Of a stretch of 64,000 nt of DNA, positions 1 through 9,316 are shown piece after piece. This DNA is from Chloroflexota bacterium (GTDB lineage Bacteria; Chloroflexota; Chloroflexia; Chloroflexales; Roseiflexaceae). The stretch covers positions 87,516 through 151,515 of the forward strand of contig JACAEQ010000036.1 in the NCBI GenBank assembly GCA_013388755.1, in the 5' to 3' direction. The notes under the pieces are model-generated. The model ran no database searches and was not told the DNA's origin. It was given only the letters and a program-made list of their open reading frames with translations. Position numbers and translations under genes: made by a program. How positions within the stretch are numbered: position 1 is the first letter of the stretch; every line of letters starts with the position of its first letter.

Positions 1-1
1 T

Positions 2-739
2 CTCGGCCTGCGCGTGGCGCGCCTGATCGGCGCCGATGGCGCAACATACCAGTCGGTCGAATGGCATGGCGTTGATGAACTGACCATTGCCGCGCGTATG
101 ACGCTGGCAACATTATCCATTGAGATTGGCGGTAAGGCGGGCATCGTGCCACCCACCGGTGCGGGATGGGATGCGCATGCCGAACAGCGCGGTATCACCG
201 CCCCGGCATGGCTGCGGGTGGAGGAGGATGCACACTATAGCCGGACGATCGAGGTTGATCTTGACTCCCTGGAACCTCAGATCAGTGTCCCGCATTATGT
301 TGACAACGTACAGGACCTGAGTAACCTCGGGCGCATCGCTGTTGATGTGGTCTATATCGGCACGTGTACCAATGGTCACTACGGCGACATGGCGGCAGCG
401 GCGCGCATCCTGAAAGGACGTACAGTCGCGCGCGGGGTGCGCCTGCTGATCGTTCCCGCCTCAAGCGAGGCACTCCGCCAGGCAACCGACGACGGGACGC
501 TGGCGACGTTGCTTGCCGCCGGCGCGGCGATTGGCACACCTGGTTGTGGTGCCTGTATCGGGCGGCACATGGGTGTGCTGGCGCCTGGCGAGATCTGTCT
601 GTTCACCGGCAACCGCAACTTCCGTGGCCGGATGGGTTCACCTGATGCGCAGATCTACCTTGGTTCGCCGGAGGTTGCGGCGGCGACCGCAGTGCTGGGC
701 TATATTGCGCATCCGGCGGAAGTGGTGAGTGAGGGTTAG
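2..739 (+). CDS. lysT: Homoaconitase / 3-isopropylmalate dehydratase large subunit, C-terminal part (5' cut by window)
   Basis: This is the C-terminal ~245 residues of an aconitase-superfamily large subunit; the frame is open to the left edge, so the start lies outside the window. The family dehydrates and rehydrates a hydroxy-tricarboxylate through a [4Fe-4S] cluster. The cluster cysteines are visible in GTCTNGHYGD (near nt 361) and GCGACIGRHMG (near nt 545). Because the small subunit, homoisocitrate dehydrogenase and LysW/X/Y/Z/J/K follow, the lysine-pathway role (homocitrate to homoisocitrate) is inferred rather than leucine synthesis. A LeuC function cannot be excluded from sequence alone. 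Confidence 0.85.
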   Translation, partial: LGLRVARLIGADGATYQSVEWHGVDELTIAARMTLATLSIEIGGKAGIVPPTGAGWDAHAEQRGITAPAWLRVEEDAHYSRTIEVDLDSLEPQISVPHYVDNVQDLSNLGRIAVDVVYIGTCTNGHYGDMAAAARILKGRTVARGVRLLIVPASSEALRQATDDGTLATLLAAGAAIGTPGCGACIGRHMGVLAPGEICLFTGNRNFRGRMGSPDAQIYLGSPEVAAATAVLGYIAHPAEVVSEG

Positions 740-830
740 CGGTTCGTGATGCTGAGCGTGGTACACGCGATGCGATGAATCCTTACGCTCATCCCTCACC
801 CTGATCTCTGGCAGCACAAAGGACCTCGGT

Positions 831-1457
831 ATGGAGGTTGACCCATCGCTTCTCATACGTGGCATGATGATCGGCTTCAGCATTGCCGCGCCTGTCGGGC
901 CGATCGGCGTCCTCTGCATCCGGCGCACACTGGCGCAGGGGCACGCTGCCGGCCTGGTCTCAGGGTTGGGCGCAGCTACAGCCGATGCCGTCTATGGCAC
1001 CATCGCCGGTTTTGGCCTGACGTTCATATCGGTGCTGCTCGTCGGCGGGCAGTTCTGGTTGCGCCTGCTCGGCGGGTTGTTTCTACTCTATCTTGGCGTG
1101 ACGACCTTCGTCGCCCGGCCAGCCGAACGGGCCGCGCAGGCCGGTGGTCGTGGGCTACTCGGCGCCTACGCCTCGACCTTTGTGCTTACCCTGACCAACC
1201 CGGCGACCGTCCTGGCCTTCGCCGCCATCTTTGCCGGGCTTGGCCTTGCGAGCGATGCCCATGGCGACTATGCCGCCGCTACCTGGCTGGTGCTCGGCGT
1301 CTTCGTCGGATCGGCGCTCTGGTGGGTGCTGTTGAGTAGTGGCGTGAGCCTGCTGCGCTCGCGAGTTGGAGCGCGTTCGCTCACCTGGGTGAACCGGCTG
1401 GCCGGGACCATCATCGCTACCTTTGGCATGCTGGCCATCGCCAGCCTGCGCATGTGA
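831..1457 (+). CDS. LysE/RhtB-family amino acid exporter
   Basis: The 208-residue protein is almost wholly hydrophobic, with about six membrane segments. Near the N-terminus it has the family's AAPVGPIGVLCIRR region, matching the LysE/RhtB signature PxGP. These exporters expel basic or neutral amino acids by proton antiport. An AAAGGA ribosome site precedes the ATG. The gene sits between two subunits of the lysine-pathway homoaconitase, so export of lysine or a related amino acid is a reasonable inference, not shown. Its stop codon overlaps an upstream in-frame GTG of the next gene. Confidence 0.85.
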   Translation: MEVDPSLLIRGMMIGFSIAAPVGPIGVLCIRRTLAQGHAAGLVSGLGAATADAVYGTIAGFGLTFISVLLVGGQFWLRLLGGLFLLYLGVTTFVARPAERAAQAGGRGLLGAYASTFVLTLTNPATVLAFAAIFAGLGLASDAHGDYAAATWLVLGVFVGSALWWVLLSSGVSLLRSRVGARSLTWVNRLAGTIIATFGMLAIASLRM

Positions 1458-1492
1458 CCGTTCGATCATCGCCCACGTATGAAGGAGCAGCA

Positions 1493-2611
1493 GTGCATAT
1501 CGAGACAACCGCCATCCATGCCGGCCAGGAGATTGACCCGGCGACCGGTGCGGTCATCCCGCCGATCTATCTGACGACGACGTTCGAACGCGCGCCTGAT
1601 GGAAGCTTCCCTCACGGCTACATTTACACCCGGAACGGTAACCCGAACCGTACGATGCTCGAAACCTGCCTGGCGGCGCTCGAAGGCGGCGCCGAGTGTG
1701 CGGCCTTCGGCTCAGGCCTGGCGGCGGCCATGAGCATCTTTCAGGCGCTCCGACCCGGTGATCACGTGATCGCTCCTGATGACGCCTACCACGGCGTTAC
1801 CCGGCTCCTACGCGAAATCATGGCTCCCTGGGGCCTGGAGTATACGCGGGTTGATATGCGCGATCCACAGCATGTACGCCTGGCAATGCGTCCGAACACA
1901 CGCCTTGTCTGGATCGAAACACCCTCGAACCCGCTCCTCAAAATTGCCGACATCGCGGCGATTGCCACGATTGCCCACGCCGGCAGCGCGCGGTGCGTCG
2001 TGGATAACACCTGGGCCACACCGATCCAGCAACGCCCGCTGGAACTGGGCGCCGATCTGGTGTTGCACGCCACCACCAAGTATCTTGGCGGCCATAGCGA
2101 TGTCCTGGGCGGCGCGGTGGTCTTCCGTGCCAGCGACGCGTTCTCGGAACGGGTGCGTTTCCTACAGGCAAATGGCGGCGCCGTGCCGTCGCCCTTTGAT
2201 TGCTGGCTGGTGCTGCGCGGTATTCAGACACTGGCCTACCGTGTGCGCGCCCATGCCGCGCACGCCATGCAGGTTGCGCGCTTCCTTGCGGTACATCCAC
2301 GTATCGAGCGCGTTCACTATCCTGGCCTGACGACTCACCCCGGCCACGCGGTTGCCGCGCGCCAGATGCACGGCTTCGGCGGTATGCTGTCAATCGAGGT
2401 TAAAGGTGGCGAACCTGCAGCCATGGCCGTCGCGGCGAACGTGAAGATCATTACCCGCGCGACAAGCCTGGGCGGTATCGAAAGCCTGATCGAGCATCGC
2501 GCATCGGTCGAGGGACCTGAGAGCAGCACGCCGCCGAGCCTGTTGCGCATCTCGGTCGGGCTTGAGCATCCCGACGATTTGATTGCCGACCTGGCGCAGG
2601 CGCTGGAATGA
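1493..2611 (+). CDS. Cys/Met-metabolism PLP enzyme (cystathionine gamma-synthase/lyase family)
   Basis: The 372-residue protein is a trans-sulfuration family PLP enzyme. The PLP-binding lysine is in HATTKYLGGHSD (about K196), preceded by the conserved VVDNTWATP. The C-terminal SLGGIESLIEHRAS segment is typical of the family. The GTG at 1493 is preferred over the in-frame GTG at 1454 because AAGGAG lies 5 nt upstream and the protein then begins IETTAIHAGQ, the usual family start. Family members make or cleave cystathionine or methionine; the exact substrate cannot be read from sequence. Its place inside the lysine cluster is unexplained. Confidence 0.85.
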   Translation: MHIETTAIHAGQEIDPATGAVIPPIYLTTTFERAPDGSFPHGYIYTRNGNPNRTMLETCLAALEGGAECAAFGSGLAAAMSIFQALRPGDHVIAPDDAYHGVTRLLREIMAPWGLEYTRVDMRDPQHVRLAMRPNTRLVWIETPSNPLLKIADIAAIATIAHAGSARCVVDNTWATPIQQRPLELGADLVLHATTKYLGGHSDVLGGAVVFRASDAFSERVRFLQANGGAVPSPFDCWLVLRGIQTLAYRVRAHAAHAMQVARFLAVHPRIERVHYPGLTTHPGHAVAARQMHGFGGMLSIEVKGGEPAAMAVAANVKIITRATSLGGIESLIEHRASVEGPESSTPPSLLRISVGLEHPDDLIADLAQALE

Positions 2612-2736
2612 GACAGACGCGAGAAGGCAGGCAGTCATGCGGCCTGGAGAGAGCTCTGCCACACTGATGGCGCGTATGCGCATGATGGGCCGAGACTGAT
2701 CGCACAGGTCATCTACAAGAAAGGGACAACAAGACG

Positions 2737-3246
2737 ATGGCCCGCATCTGGCGCTTCGGCGCAAATGTCAACACCGACCAGATTGTTCCCGGGCGGTATG
2801 CGCCGTACATGCTGAAGAGCGAAGACGAATTGCGGAACTATCCGTTTATCGAGGCGCGCCCCGAGTTCGCCACAACCGTTCGACCTGGCGACCTGATTGT
2901 TGCCGGGCCGAACTTCGGCTGCGGATCGTCGCGTGAATACGCCCCGCTGGCGCTCAAAATGGTTGGTATCGGTGCGATTATCGCGCCGCTGTTTGCGCGC
3001 ATCTTCTATCGCAATGCCCTCAACCTCGGCATTCCACTGTTCGAGGCGGATCTGACCGGCGAACTTGCCGATGGTCAGGAGGTTGATTTTGATGTCACCA
3101 CCGGAACATTGGCGACGCAGAACCGCGCCATCCAGTTGCCGCCGCCGCCCTCCTGGGTGCGCGAGGTGTGGGCCGAGGGCGGTATCGTGCCCTACTATCG
3201 CAAGTATCGCCGCTTCCCGGGTGCCGGTGTGGAGACCCATGGATGA
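2737..3246 (+). CDS. lysU: Homoaconitase / 3-isopropylmalate dehydratase small subunit
   Basis: The 169-residue protein is a LeuD/LysU-type swivel subunit. It starts with the family motif RFGANVNTDQIVPGRY and has the signature FGCGSSREYAPLALK, which helps bind the substrate carboxylates. It pairs with the large subunit whose C-terminus lies at the window start, though the two genes are separated by two others. Its TGA overlaps the ATG of the dehydrogenase gene (ATGA), showing translational coupling. The lysine-pathway assignment rests on this coupling and the LysW cluster downstream. Confidence 0.88.
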   Translation: MARIWRFGANVNTDQIVPGRYAPYMLKSEDELRNYPFIEARPEFATTVRPGDLIVAGPNFGCGSSREYAPLALKMVGIGAIIAPLFARIFYRNALNLGIPLFEADLTGELADGQEVDFDVTTGTLATQNRAIQLPPPPSWVREVWAEGGIVPYYRKYRRFPGAGVETHG

Positions 3247-4349
3247 CGACCCGACCGTACACAATTCTGGTAATCCCCGGCGACGGTATCGGGCGCGAGG
3301 TTGTGCCTGCCGCGGTTGCAGTACTGCGCGCGACCGGCCTGCCTTTTGTGTTTGAGGAGGCCGCAGCGGGCTGGGAATGTTTCCAGCACACCGGCACATC
3401 CCTACCCGAACCAACACTGGCAGCCGCCCGCACCGCCGATACCGTTCTGTTTGGCGCAGTCGCCTCGCCCAGCCATCCGGTCGCTGGCTATCGTAGCCCG
3501 ATTGTCTGGTTGCGCCGTGAACTGGACCTGTACGCCAATATCCGTCCCGTTGTTGAGGAACGCCCGGGTCACAACATTGACCTGGTGGTGGTTCGTGAAA
3601 ACACCGAAGGGCTGTATGCCGGGCGCGAACGTGTTGAAGACAATGGCGCGACCGCTATCGCCGAACGGGTTATCACCCGGCATGCCAGTGAACGCATCGC
3701 GCGTGTCGCTTTCGACCTGGCGCGCGCCAGACATGCTGCACGCGCCGGTGCCGCCGGCAACACCCGGGCCGCGCCGCGTGTCACCGTCGTGCACAAAGCC
3801 AATGTTCTGCGTGCAACGTGCGGCCTGTTTCGCGCCGTTGCGCTGGATGTTGCGCGGACATACCCGGATGTCACAGTTGAAGAGATGCTGGTTGATACAT
3901 GCGCGCTACAACTCGCCACCCGCCCCGAACGGTTCGACGTGATCGTCACAACCAACCTGTTCGGCGACATTCTCTCGGATGTGGCATGCGCCCGGGGCGG
4001 CGGACTGGGTGTGGCACCCTCGGCGAACATTGGCGAGACGCACGCTCTGTTCGAGCCGGTGCATGGCGCTGCGCCGGATATTGCGGGCAGGGGGATCGCG
4101 AATCCACTGGCGGCAATCGGCTGTGCCGCGTTGCTACTGGAGCACCTTGCGCAGCGCACGGCGCCGGAGGACGCGGCACCGTTCCGCCGATGCGCGGCGC
4201 GCATCCACGACGCGATACGCCGCATCCATGCCAGCGGCCCGCATACGCCCGACCTGGGCGGGAATGCGATGACCGCCGATGTCACCACGGCGATCCTTGG
4301 GCTGCTACGCGATCCTGTGATCGTTCCATGGTCCGAAGGGAAGCACTAA
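3243..4349 (+). CDS. hicdh: Homoisocitrate dehydrogenase (isocitrate/isopropylmalate dehydrogenase family)
   Basis: The 368-residue beta-decarboxylating dehydrogenase begins [14 protein letters not shown] and contains [12 protein letters not shown] and [13 protein letters not shown], the metal- and substrate-binding signatures. The reaction expected is NAD-dependent oxidative decarboxylation of homoisocitrate to 2-oxoadipate. The ATG at 3243, overlapping the previous stop, is preferred to the ATG at 3168 because it gives the normal family N-terminus. Isopropylmalate or isocitrate dehydrogenase are alternatives; the cluster context favours the lysine pathway. A dispersed repeat begins directly after the stop codon. 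Confidence 0.85.
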   Translation: MTTRPYTILVIPGDGIGREVVPAAVAVLRATGLPFVFEEAAAGWECFQHTGTSLPEPTLAAARTADTVLFGAVASPSHPVAGYRSPIVWLRRELDLYANIRPVVEERPGHNIDLVVVRENTEGLYAGRERVEDNGATAIAERVITRHASERIARVAFDLARARHAARAGAAGNTRAAPRVTVVHKANVLRATCGLFRAVALDVARTYPDVTVEEMLVDTCALQLATRPERFDVIVTTNLFGDILSDVACARGGGLGVAPSANIGETHALFEPVHGAAPDIAGRGIANPLAAIGCAALLLEHLAQRTAPEDAAPFRRCAARIHDAIRRIHASGPHTPDLGGNAMTADVTTAILGLLRDPVIVPWSEGKH

Positions 4350-4480
4350 GCCTATCCGAAAACTCATGGGCCTGCTGTCATTGCGAGGAGCGCCAGCGAC
4401 GAAGCAATCTACCGGCGCGAGAGGAGATTGCTTCGCTCGCGCTTGCAATGACATTGACCATCTGGTTTTCGGATAGGCTC
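4350..4480. repeat. Dispersed palindromic element, copy 1
   Basis: The ~131-bp element has ends GCCTATCCGAAAA and TTTTCGGATAGGC in inverted orientation. Inside is the palindromic core TCATTGCGAGGAGC ... GATTGCTTCGCTCGC ... GCAATGACA. It starts at the base after the hicdh stop codon. Other copies lie near 4482, 27031, 28015, 28096 and 31737. It encodes no protein and could fold into a long hairpin that ends or stabilises the upstream mRNA (inference). Confidence 0.85.
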
Positions 4481-4481
4481 T

Positions 4482-4612
4482 AAATGCGGCTCCAGATAAC
4501 GGATTGGATGGCATAGCGCACGCAGCGACGCAATCTACCAGCACACGCCGAGAGATTGCTTTGTCGCTCACGCTCTGCGCCATGACAGGAGACATATCGT
4601 TTTTCGGATAGG
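4482..4612. repeat. Dispersed palindromic element, decayed copy 2
   Basis: This copy follows copy 1 directly. The right end TTTTTCGGATAGG is clear and the core (GACGCAATCTACCAGC ... GAGATTGCTTTGTCGC) is recognisable. The left end is not conserved, so the left boundary is approximate. It fills the rest of the gap before lysW, leaving only about 20 bp ahead of that start. Confidence 0.6.
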
Positions 4613-4633
4613 AACTATGAAGGAGGCATCACC

Positions 4634-4801
4634 ATGAACGCCACTTGCCCCGAATGCGACGCGGAAATTACCCTGCCCGCCGGCACCGTCGAAGGAGAGA
4701 TTCTGACATGCCCCGACTGCGCCGCCGAACTCGAAGTGATCAGCCTCGACCCGCCTGAACTGGCGCTTGCTCCGCAGGTCGGCGAGGACTGGGGAGAATG
4801 A
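4634..4801 (+). CDS. lysW: LysW amino-group carrier protein
   Basis: This 55-residue acidic protein has two CxxC pairs (CPEC near residue 5 and CPDC near residue 27) forming a zinc ribbon. It ends in EDWGE, the invariant carrier terminus. In the LysW pathway the side-chain carboxylate of the terminal glutamate is linked to the alpha-amino group of 2-aminoadipate (or glutamate) and carries all later intermediates. A strong GGAGG ribosome site precedes the ATG. The gene is too short for routine gene callers, but family, length, terminus and the adjacent lysX make the call firm. Confidence 0.95.
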   Translation: MNATCPECDAEITLPAGTVEGEILTCPDCAAELEVISLDPPELALAPQVGEDWGE

Positions 4802-4804
4802 CAT

Positions 4805-5650
4805 ATGCGCATTGGCATTCTCTGCTCACGCATTCGCGTTGAGGAAAAGCTGCTCTTTGCCGAACTGGAACGCCGTGCCATTGCCTATGAGCGGATTGAC
4901 GACGATGAGGTCATCTTTGATCTCAACCAGGGTCGCTACGCGTATGACGTCGTCCTGGAGCGGAGCATTCACCATTCGCGTGCGCTCTATGCCCTCAAGG
5001 TACTGAATGACGCTGGCGTGCCGACCGTCAATACCGCGCAGGTCGCAGATGTGTGCGGCGACAAGTTCAAGACGACCCAGGCATTGATTCGTGCCGGCGT
5101 ACCGACGCCTCGCACCCGCATGGCGTTCAGCCCGGCTTCGGCGTTACGCGCAATTGAAGAGCTTGGCTATCCGGCCGTGCTCAAACCTGCAATCGGCTCG
5201 TGGGGGCGGCTGATCGCCAAGGTCAACGACCGTGAGGCGGCCGAGGCGCTACTGGAGCATAAAGAGATCCTTGGTTCATACCATCATTCGATTTTCTATA
5301 TCCAGGAGTATGTGCCCAAACCGCATGGGCGTGACATCCGCGCCTTCGTGGTTGGTGATGAGTGTATCTGTGCCATCTATCGCGCCAGCGCACACTGGAT
5401 CACGAATACGGCGCGTGGTGGCCAGGCGAGTGTCTGCCCGGTGACGCCTGCGCTCGCGGATCTGTGCGTCAGCGCCGCCTATGCTGTCGGCGGGGGTGTG
5501 GTCGCGATCGACGTTCTTGAAGCGCCTGATGGCCGCCTGCTGGTCAACGAAGTCAATTACACCATGGAGTTTCGCAACAGCATTCAGCCCACCGGGGTCG
5601 ATATTCCCGCGAAGATTATTGACTACACGCTGGCGGCAGCAAGGAGATAA
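4805..5650 (+). CDS. lysX: LysX: LysW--2-aminoadipate ligase (ATP-grasp)
   Basis: This 281-residue RimK-like ATP-grasp ligase joins 2-aminoadipate to the C-terminal glutamate of LysW using ATP. The protein starts [17 protein letters not shown], as in known LysX proteins. It has the ATP-grasp P-loop segment [13 protein letters not shown] (near residue 130) and the metal-binding end [13 protein letters not shown]. The gene starts 3 nt after lysW behind GGGGAG, so the carrier and its ligase are coexpressed. Whether it also accepts glutamate for arginine synthesis cannot be judged here. Confidence 0.93.
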   Translation: MRIGILCSRIRVEEKLLFAELERRAIAYERIDDDEVIFDLNQGRYAYDVVLERSIHHSRALYALKVLNDAGVPTVNTAQVADVCGDKFKTTQALIRAGVPTPRTRMAFSPASALRAIEELGYPAVLKPAIGSWGRLIAKVNDREAAEALLEHKEILGSYHHSIFYIQEYVPKPHGRDIRAFVVGDECICAIYRASAHWITNTARGGQASVCPVTPALADLCVSAAYAVGGGVVAIDVLEAPDGRLLVNEVNYTMEFRNSIQPTGVDIPAKIIDYTLAAARR

Positions 5651-5714
5651 CCGATGCAACGCGCTGCACTGATGTTGCGCCTGGCCGCCACCTGATCCGA
5701 CATGCGAGGATGGT

Positions 5715-6761
5715 ATGCCAATCAATGTCTCGATAGCTGGCGGTAGCGGCTATGTCGGCGGTGAATTGCTGCGCCTGCTGCTGTTTCACCCGCACACGGC
5801 GGTCGCGCAGGTCACCTCCGAGCGTCTGGCGGGTAAACCGGTCACCGCGGTGCACCCGAACCTGCGCGGCGTGGCAGCAGCGCGCGAACTCCAGTTCACC
5901 TCGCTTGATCGACTGGCGCCGTGCGACCTGCTGTTCCTTGCCCTGCCACATGGTGATGCAGCGCGCGCGATCGAGCGATTCGCGCAACTGGCGCCGCGAA
6001 TCATTGACTGTTCCGCCGATTTCCGCCTGCGCGACCCGGCGACCTACACGCGCTGGTATGGCGAGACGCACCCGGCGCCGGCCTGGCTGGAACGCTTCGT
6101 CTACGGCCTGCCCGAACTCATGCGAGATGCACTCCGTTCCGCCAGTTATGTCAGCGGGGTCGGCTGCAATGCTACTGCCGCCAACCTGGCGCTACTGCCG
6201 CTGGTGCGCGCCGGGCTGATCGATCCCGGGCGCGACGTGGTGGTCGAGGTCAAGGTTGGATCGTCCGAGGGCGGAGCACAACCGAATGAATCGTCGCATC
6301 ACCCCGAACGCAGCGGTGCCGTGCGATCATTCGCGCCGACCGGCCACCGCCATACTGCGGAAATCATCCAGGCGCTGGGGCTGCAGCGGGTGCATCTGTC
6401 GATCACCAGCGTGGAACTGGTGCGCGGTGCGCTCGCAACGGCACATTGCTTCCCGCCATCGCCGGTGACCGAAAAGGATCTGTGGCGCGCGTTTCGCTCG
6501 ACGTACGGCAACGAACCATTCGTGCGCATCGTGCGCGAGAAGCACGGCACGTACCGCCTGCCGGAACCGAAGATTCTTGCCGGCAGCAACTATGCCGATG
6601 TGGGCTTTGCCGTTGACGAGGAGCAAGGGCGCATCGTCACGATCTGTGCAATCGATAACCTGATGAAAGGCGCCGCCGGAACCGCCGTGCAATGCATGAA
6701 CCTGATGTACGGCTTCGATGAACGCGCCGGCCTGGCATTTCCTGGATTACACCCGGTGTAG
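5715..6761 (+). CDS. lysY: LysY: LysW-aminoadipyl-phosphate reductase (ArgC family)
   Basis: The 348-residue NADPH-dependent reductase belongs to the ArgC/LysY family. It has the N-terminal dinucleotide-binding SIAGGSGYVGGELLRLLL and the active-site cysteine in GVGCNATAANLAL (C151). It converts LysW-bound aminoadipyl phosphate to the semialdehyde. A GAGG-like site precedes the ATG, and it follows lysX by 64 bp. ArgC would be the alternative, but position in the lysW cluster supports LysY. Confidence 0.9.
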   Translation: MPINVSIAGGSGYVGGELLRLLLFHPHTAVAQVTSERLAGKPVTAVHPNLRGVAAARELQFTSLDRLAPCDLLFLALPHGDAARAIERFAQLAPRIIDCSADFRLRDPATYTRWYGETHPAPAWLERFVYGLPELMRDALRSASYVSGVGCNATAANLALLPLVRAGLIDPGRDVVVEVKVGSSEGGAQPNESSHHPERSGAVRSFAPTGHRHTAEIIQALGLQRVHLSITSVELVRGALATAHCFPPSPVTEKDLWRAFRSTYGNEPFVRIVREKHGTYRLPEPKILAGSNYADVGFAVDEEQGRIVTICAIDNLMKGAAGTAVQCMNLMYGFDERAGLAFPGLHPV

Positions 6762-6819
6762 CAATGCTGAAGGCTGCGTTGTGAATACTGAATTGTGACA
6801 TGCGCACGCTCAATTCCTG

Positions 6820-8370
6820 GTGCCCAAAATGAACAAAACCAGCACAAACCATCCAGATACAAACGTCCCACCGTTTCTCCACGGCGAAAACCCGGCCCAG
6901 TCACGTTACCGCGAGGCAGTTGAGCTATTTGCGCTCTTCGATTATCTCAAGGCGCGGCGCTTCGGTGTGTTCAGTATTCGTGAGTCGCTGCAGGCGGTTG
7001 GTGAGTGTCGCGACGGAACGCTCCAGGGATTTCACCTGACCGTTGATGAAGCATGGGAAGCTGTACGCGGCATGGCATCGCTTGGCGTCGGCGTGGTAGA
7101 GTTGCCGGCATTTCCGGCCAATCCGCCCGGCCAGGCGCTGAACCGCCAGTTGCTGGCGCGCGCCGCCGAGCATCACCTCACAACTAGCTTCGCCGCTCAC
7201 GCGCGCTGCGTCGCCGCTGATGTCCGGGCCGCCGCCGAGACCGGCTTCCGCCGCATTCATCTCTATATCGGCGCCAGCCCGATCAAGCAAGCCACGGCGC
7301 GCGCCAGTGCACCAGAACTCGCGGAAAAAGCATTCGACGCCATTCGTCTGGCCCGCCAGCTCGGTTTCGACTGCGTGCGTATCAGCACAGAGGATGCCTT
7401 CCGCACCCCCCTCGACGATTACCGGGCGTTCTACGCGCGGCTGCAGGAATTATTGCTGCGCCACGAGCTGTCTGTCGACGGCATTGGCATTCCGGATTCG
7501 GTCGGCGTCGGGACGATTGATGAACTCGGCGATCGCATCGCCGTGCTGCGCCATGTTGGCATCCAGTTCTCATTCCTGGAGTGCCACATTCATAACGACA
7601 TCGGCCATGCCGATCGTCTGTATGTTGATACGCTCCTCCTGTGCATGCGGCTCGGGATCACGATGCTGCCTGATTTCTCGATCCTCGGCATCGGCGAGCG
7701 AAATGGAACGATCGGTCTTAGTTCGTTGATCGAGGCCATCTACCGGCGATTGCTGCTCCTGTACCCACGCGCCATGGCGACCATCCGCCAGGCAGTACGC
7801 GATAAGCTCGGCGTGTTGCCTGACGGCGAGCTCTTCGTCAATCGCTACCGCGATCTCGACGCATTCTTTTATCGCATCCTGGCGCGCGGCGGGTTCGTCT
7901 TCGACCGCAGTCCATTCTCATCCAACACCGAATATGATGGCTCCGGCGTCCACGCAGACACAACCCGGCGCGCATTTTATCTCGCCCTTACCGATGGCCA
8001 CGATGGGCAGCAGGCGATCGATCTCGGCAACAGCGCCTACGCCGGGGCTTTGCCACCATACGACATGCCGCTACGCAGACCGGTACTGGCCTGTTTCGGC
8101 TGCGGCAAGAGCAATGTGCGCTACTGGCGGGAGTGTGAGCACCTGGCACTGCGCCGCCCGGAGGATATCCAGGCACGCCTCGCGCCCTACCTGACGGACC
8201 TCGATGGGCACGACCCGGCAGCGCCACTGGATGAAACACTGGCTGACGAACTGGCCGCGCGCCTGATCCGGTGCGCCAGTGTGCGCGCGGGGGGCATCAA
8301 CCATCACCAGGCGATGGACATTGTGAGGATCTTCTACCAGGCTGCCTGTAGCGGCGAGCAGCAACCATGA
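6820..8370 (+). CDS. DRE-TIM metallolyase, candidate atypical homocitrate synthase
   Basis: The 516-residue protein is related to homocitrate and isopropylmalate synthases. Visible family features are an RDG motif (ECRDGTLQGF, about residue 67) in place of the usual TLRDGEQ, the FDCVRISTEDAFR strand, the metal-binding HxH in ECHIHNDIGHA, and the GIGERNGTIG loop. It is longer than usual at both ends. The C-terminal ~100 residues carry CFGCGKSN, which is not part of the standard catalytic domain. The lysine cluster otherwise lacks the first enzyme, so homocitrate synthase is the natural inference. Confidence in the fold is high, in the reaction moderate. Confidence 0.65.
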   Translation: MPKMNKTSTNHPDTNVPPFLHGENPAQSRYREAVELFALFDYLKARRFGVFSIRESLQAVGECRDGTLQGFHLTVDEAWEAVRGMASLGVGVVELPAFPANPPGQALNRQLLARAAEHHLTTSFAAHARCVAADVRAAAETGFRRIHLYIGASPIKQATARASAPELAEKAFDAIRLARQLGFDCVRISTEDAFRTPLDDYRAFYARLQELLLRHELSVDGIGIPDSVGVGTIDELGDRIAVLRHVGIQFSFLECHIHNDIGHADRLYVDTLLLCMRLGITMLPDFSILGIGERNGTIGLSSLIEAIYRRLLLLYPRAMATIRQAVRDKLGVLPDGELFVNRYRDLDAFFYRILARGGFVFDRSPFSSNTEYDGSGVHADTTRRAFYLALTDGHDGQQAIDLGNSAYAGALPPYDMPLRRPVLACFGCGKSNVRYWRECEHLALRRPEDIQARLAPYLTDLDGHDPAAPLDETLADELAARLIRCASVRAGGINHHQAMDIVRIFYQAACSGEQQP

Positions 8371-8512
8371 TTCGCGGGCGCGCCGCCGTTCCTGCACACA
8401 GACCACACATGTTTGATTGAAGACTCGGCGCGGTGCATCCGGCGCGAGCGACGTCGCGCTGGTTGCCAGACAGATCGCCTGGAACTGCACGAGAGAGGAG
8501 AGGAGAGGTATC

Positions 8513-9316
8513 ATGATCGTCGTCAAGGTCGGCGGCGGAGCCGGTATCGTGTACGATGCATTGTGTGCCGACGTAGCCACGCTTGTGCACGCTGGCCAGC
8601 AGATCATCCTGGTACACGGCGGCTCGCAGGAAACCAATGCGCTCGCCGAGCGCCTGGGCCATCCACCACGATTCGTCACTTCACCGTCGGGCTATACCAG
8701 TCGCTACACCGATCGCGCGACGCTGGAGATTTTTCTGATGGCTGTCGCCGGCAAAGTCAACAAGCTGATCGTTGAGCAGTTGCAGCGCCTGAAGGTGAAT
8801 GCCGCCGGCCTTACCGGCCTTGACGGACGGCTCTTGCAAGCACAGCGCAAAGCCATCATCCGGATCGTCGAGGATGGCAAGCAGAAAGTGTTGCGCGATG
8901 ACTGGACCGGCGTCATCGAGCACGTGAATACCGGGCTGATCCAGCTCCTGCTGCATGCTGGCGTGCTACCGGTCGTTGCGCCGATTGCTGCCAGCCACGA
9001 CGGTGAGGCGCTGAATGTTGATGGCGACCGGGCAGCAGCGGCGCTTGCCACGGCGCTTGGCGCAGAAACTCTGCTCCTGCTGACCAATGTTCCCGGGCTC
9101 TTGCGCGCGTTTCCCGACGAAAGCACGCTTATTCGCCACATCCCGCGAGCTGATATCGAGTCATTCCTTCCGCTTGCCCAGGGACGGATGAAAAAGAAGC
9201 TTCTCGGTGCTTCCGAGGCGCTCAGCCGGGGAGTTGGATGTGTTATCCTGGGAGATGCACGCCGGGCCGAACCGATTTCGCGCGCGCTTGCCGGTGAAGG
9301 AACCATGATACGGTGA
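8513..9316 (+). CDS. lysZ: LysZ: LysW-aminoadipate kinase (ArgB family)
   Basis: This 267-residue amino-acid kinase phosphorylates the side-chain carboxylate of LysW-bound aminoadipate. It begins MIVVKVGGGAG, the phosphate-binding Lys-Gly loop of the ArgB fold, and has the C-terminal GRMKKKLLGASEAL motif. ATG 8513 is chosen over an upstream in-frame start because of the GAGGAGAGG purine tract just upstream and the normal family N-terminus. Its stop overlaps the GTG of the MFS gene. Confidence 0.92.
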   Translation: MIVVKVGGGAGIVYDALCADVATLVHAGQQIILVHGGSQETNALAERLGHPPRFVTSPSGYTSRYTDRATLEIFLMAVAGKVNKLIVEQLQRLKVNAAGLTGLDGRLLQAQRKAIIRIVEDGKQKVLRDDWTGVIEHVNTGLIQLLLHAGVLPVVAPIAASHDGEALNVDGDRAAAALATALGAETLLLLTNVPGLLRAFPDESTLIRHIPRADIESFLPLAQGRMKKKLLGASEALSRGVGCVILGDARRAEPISRALAGEGTMIR

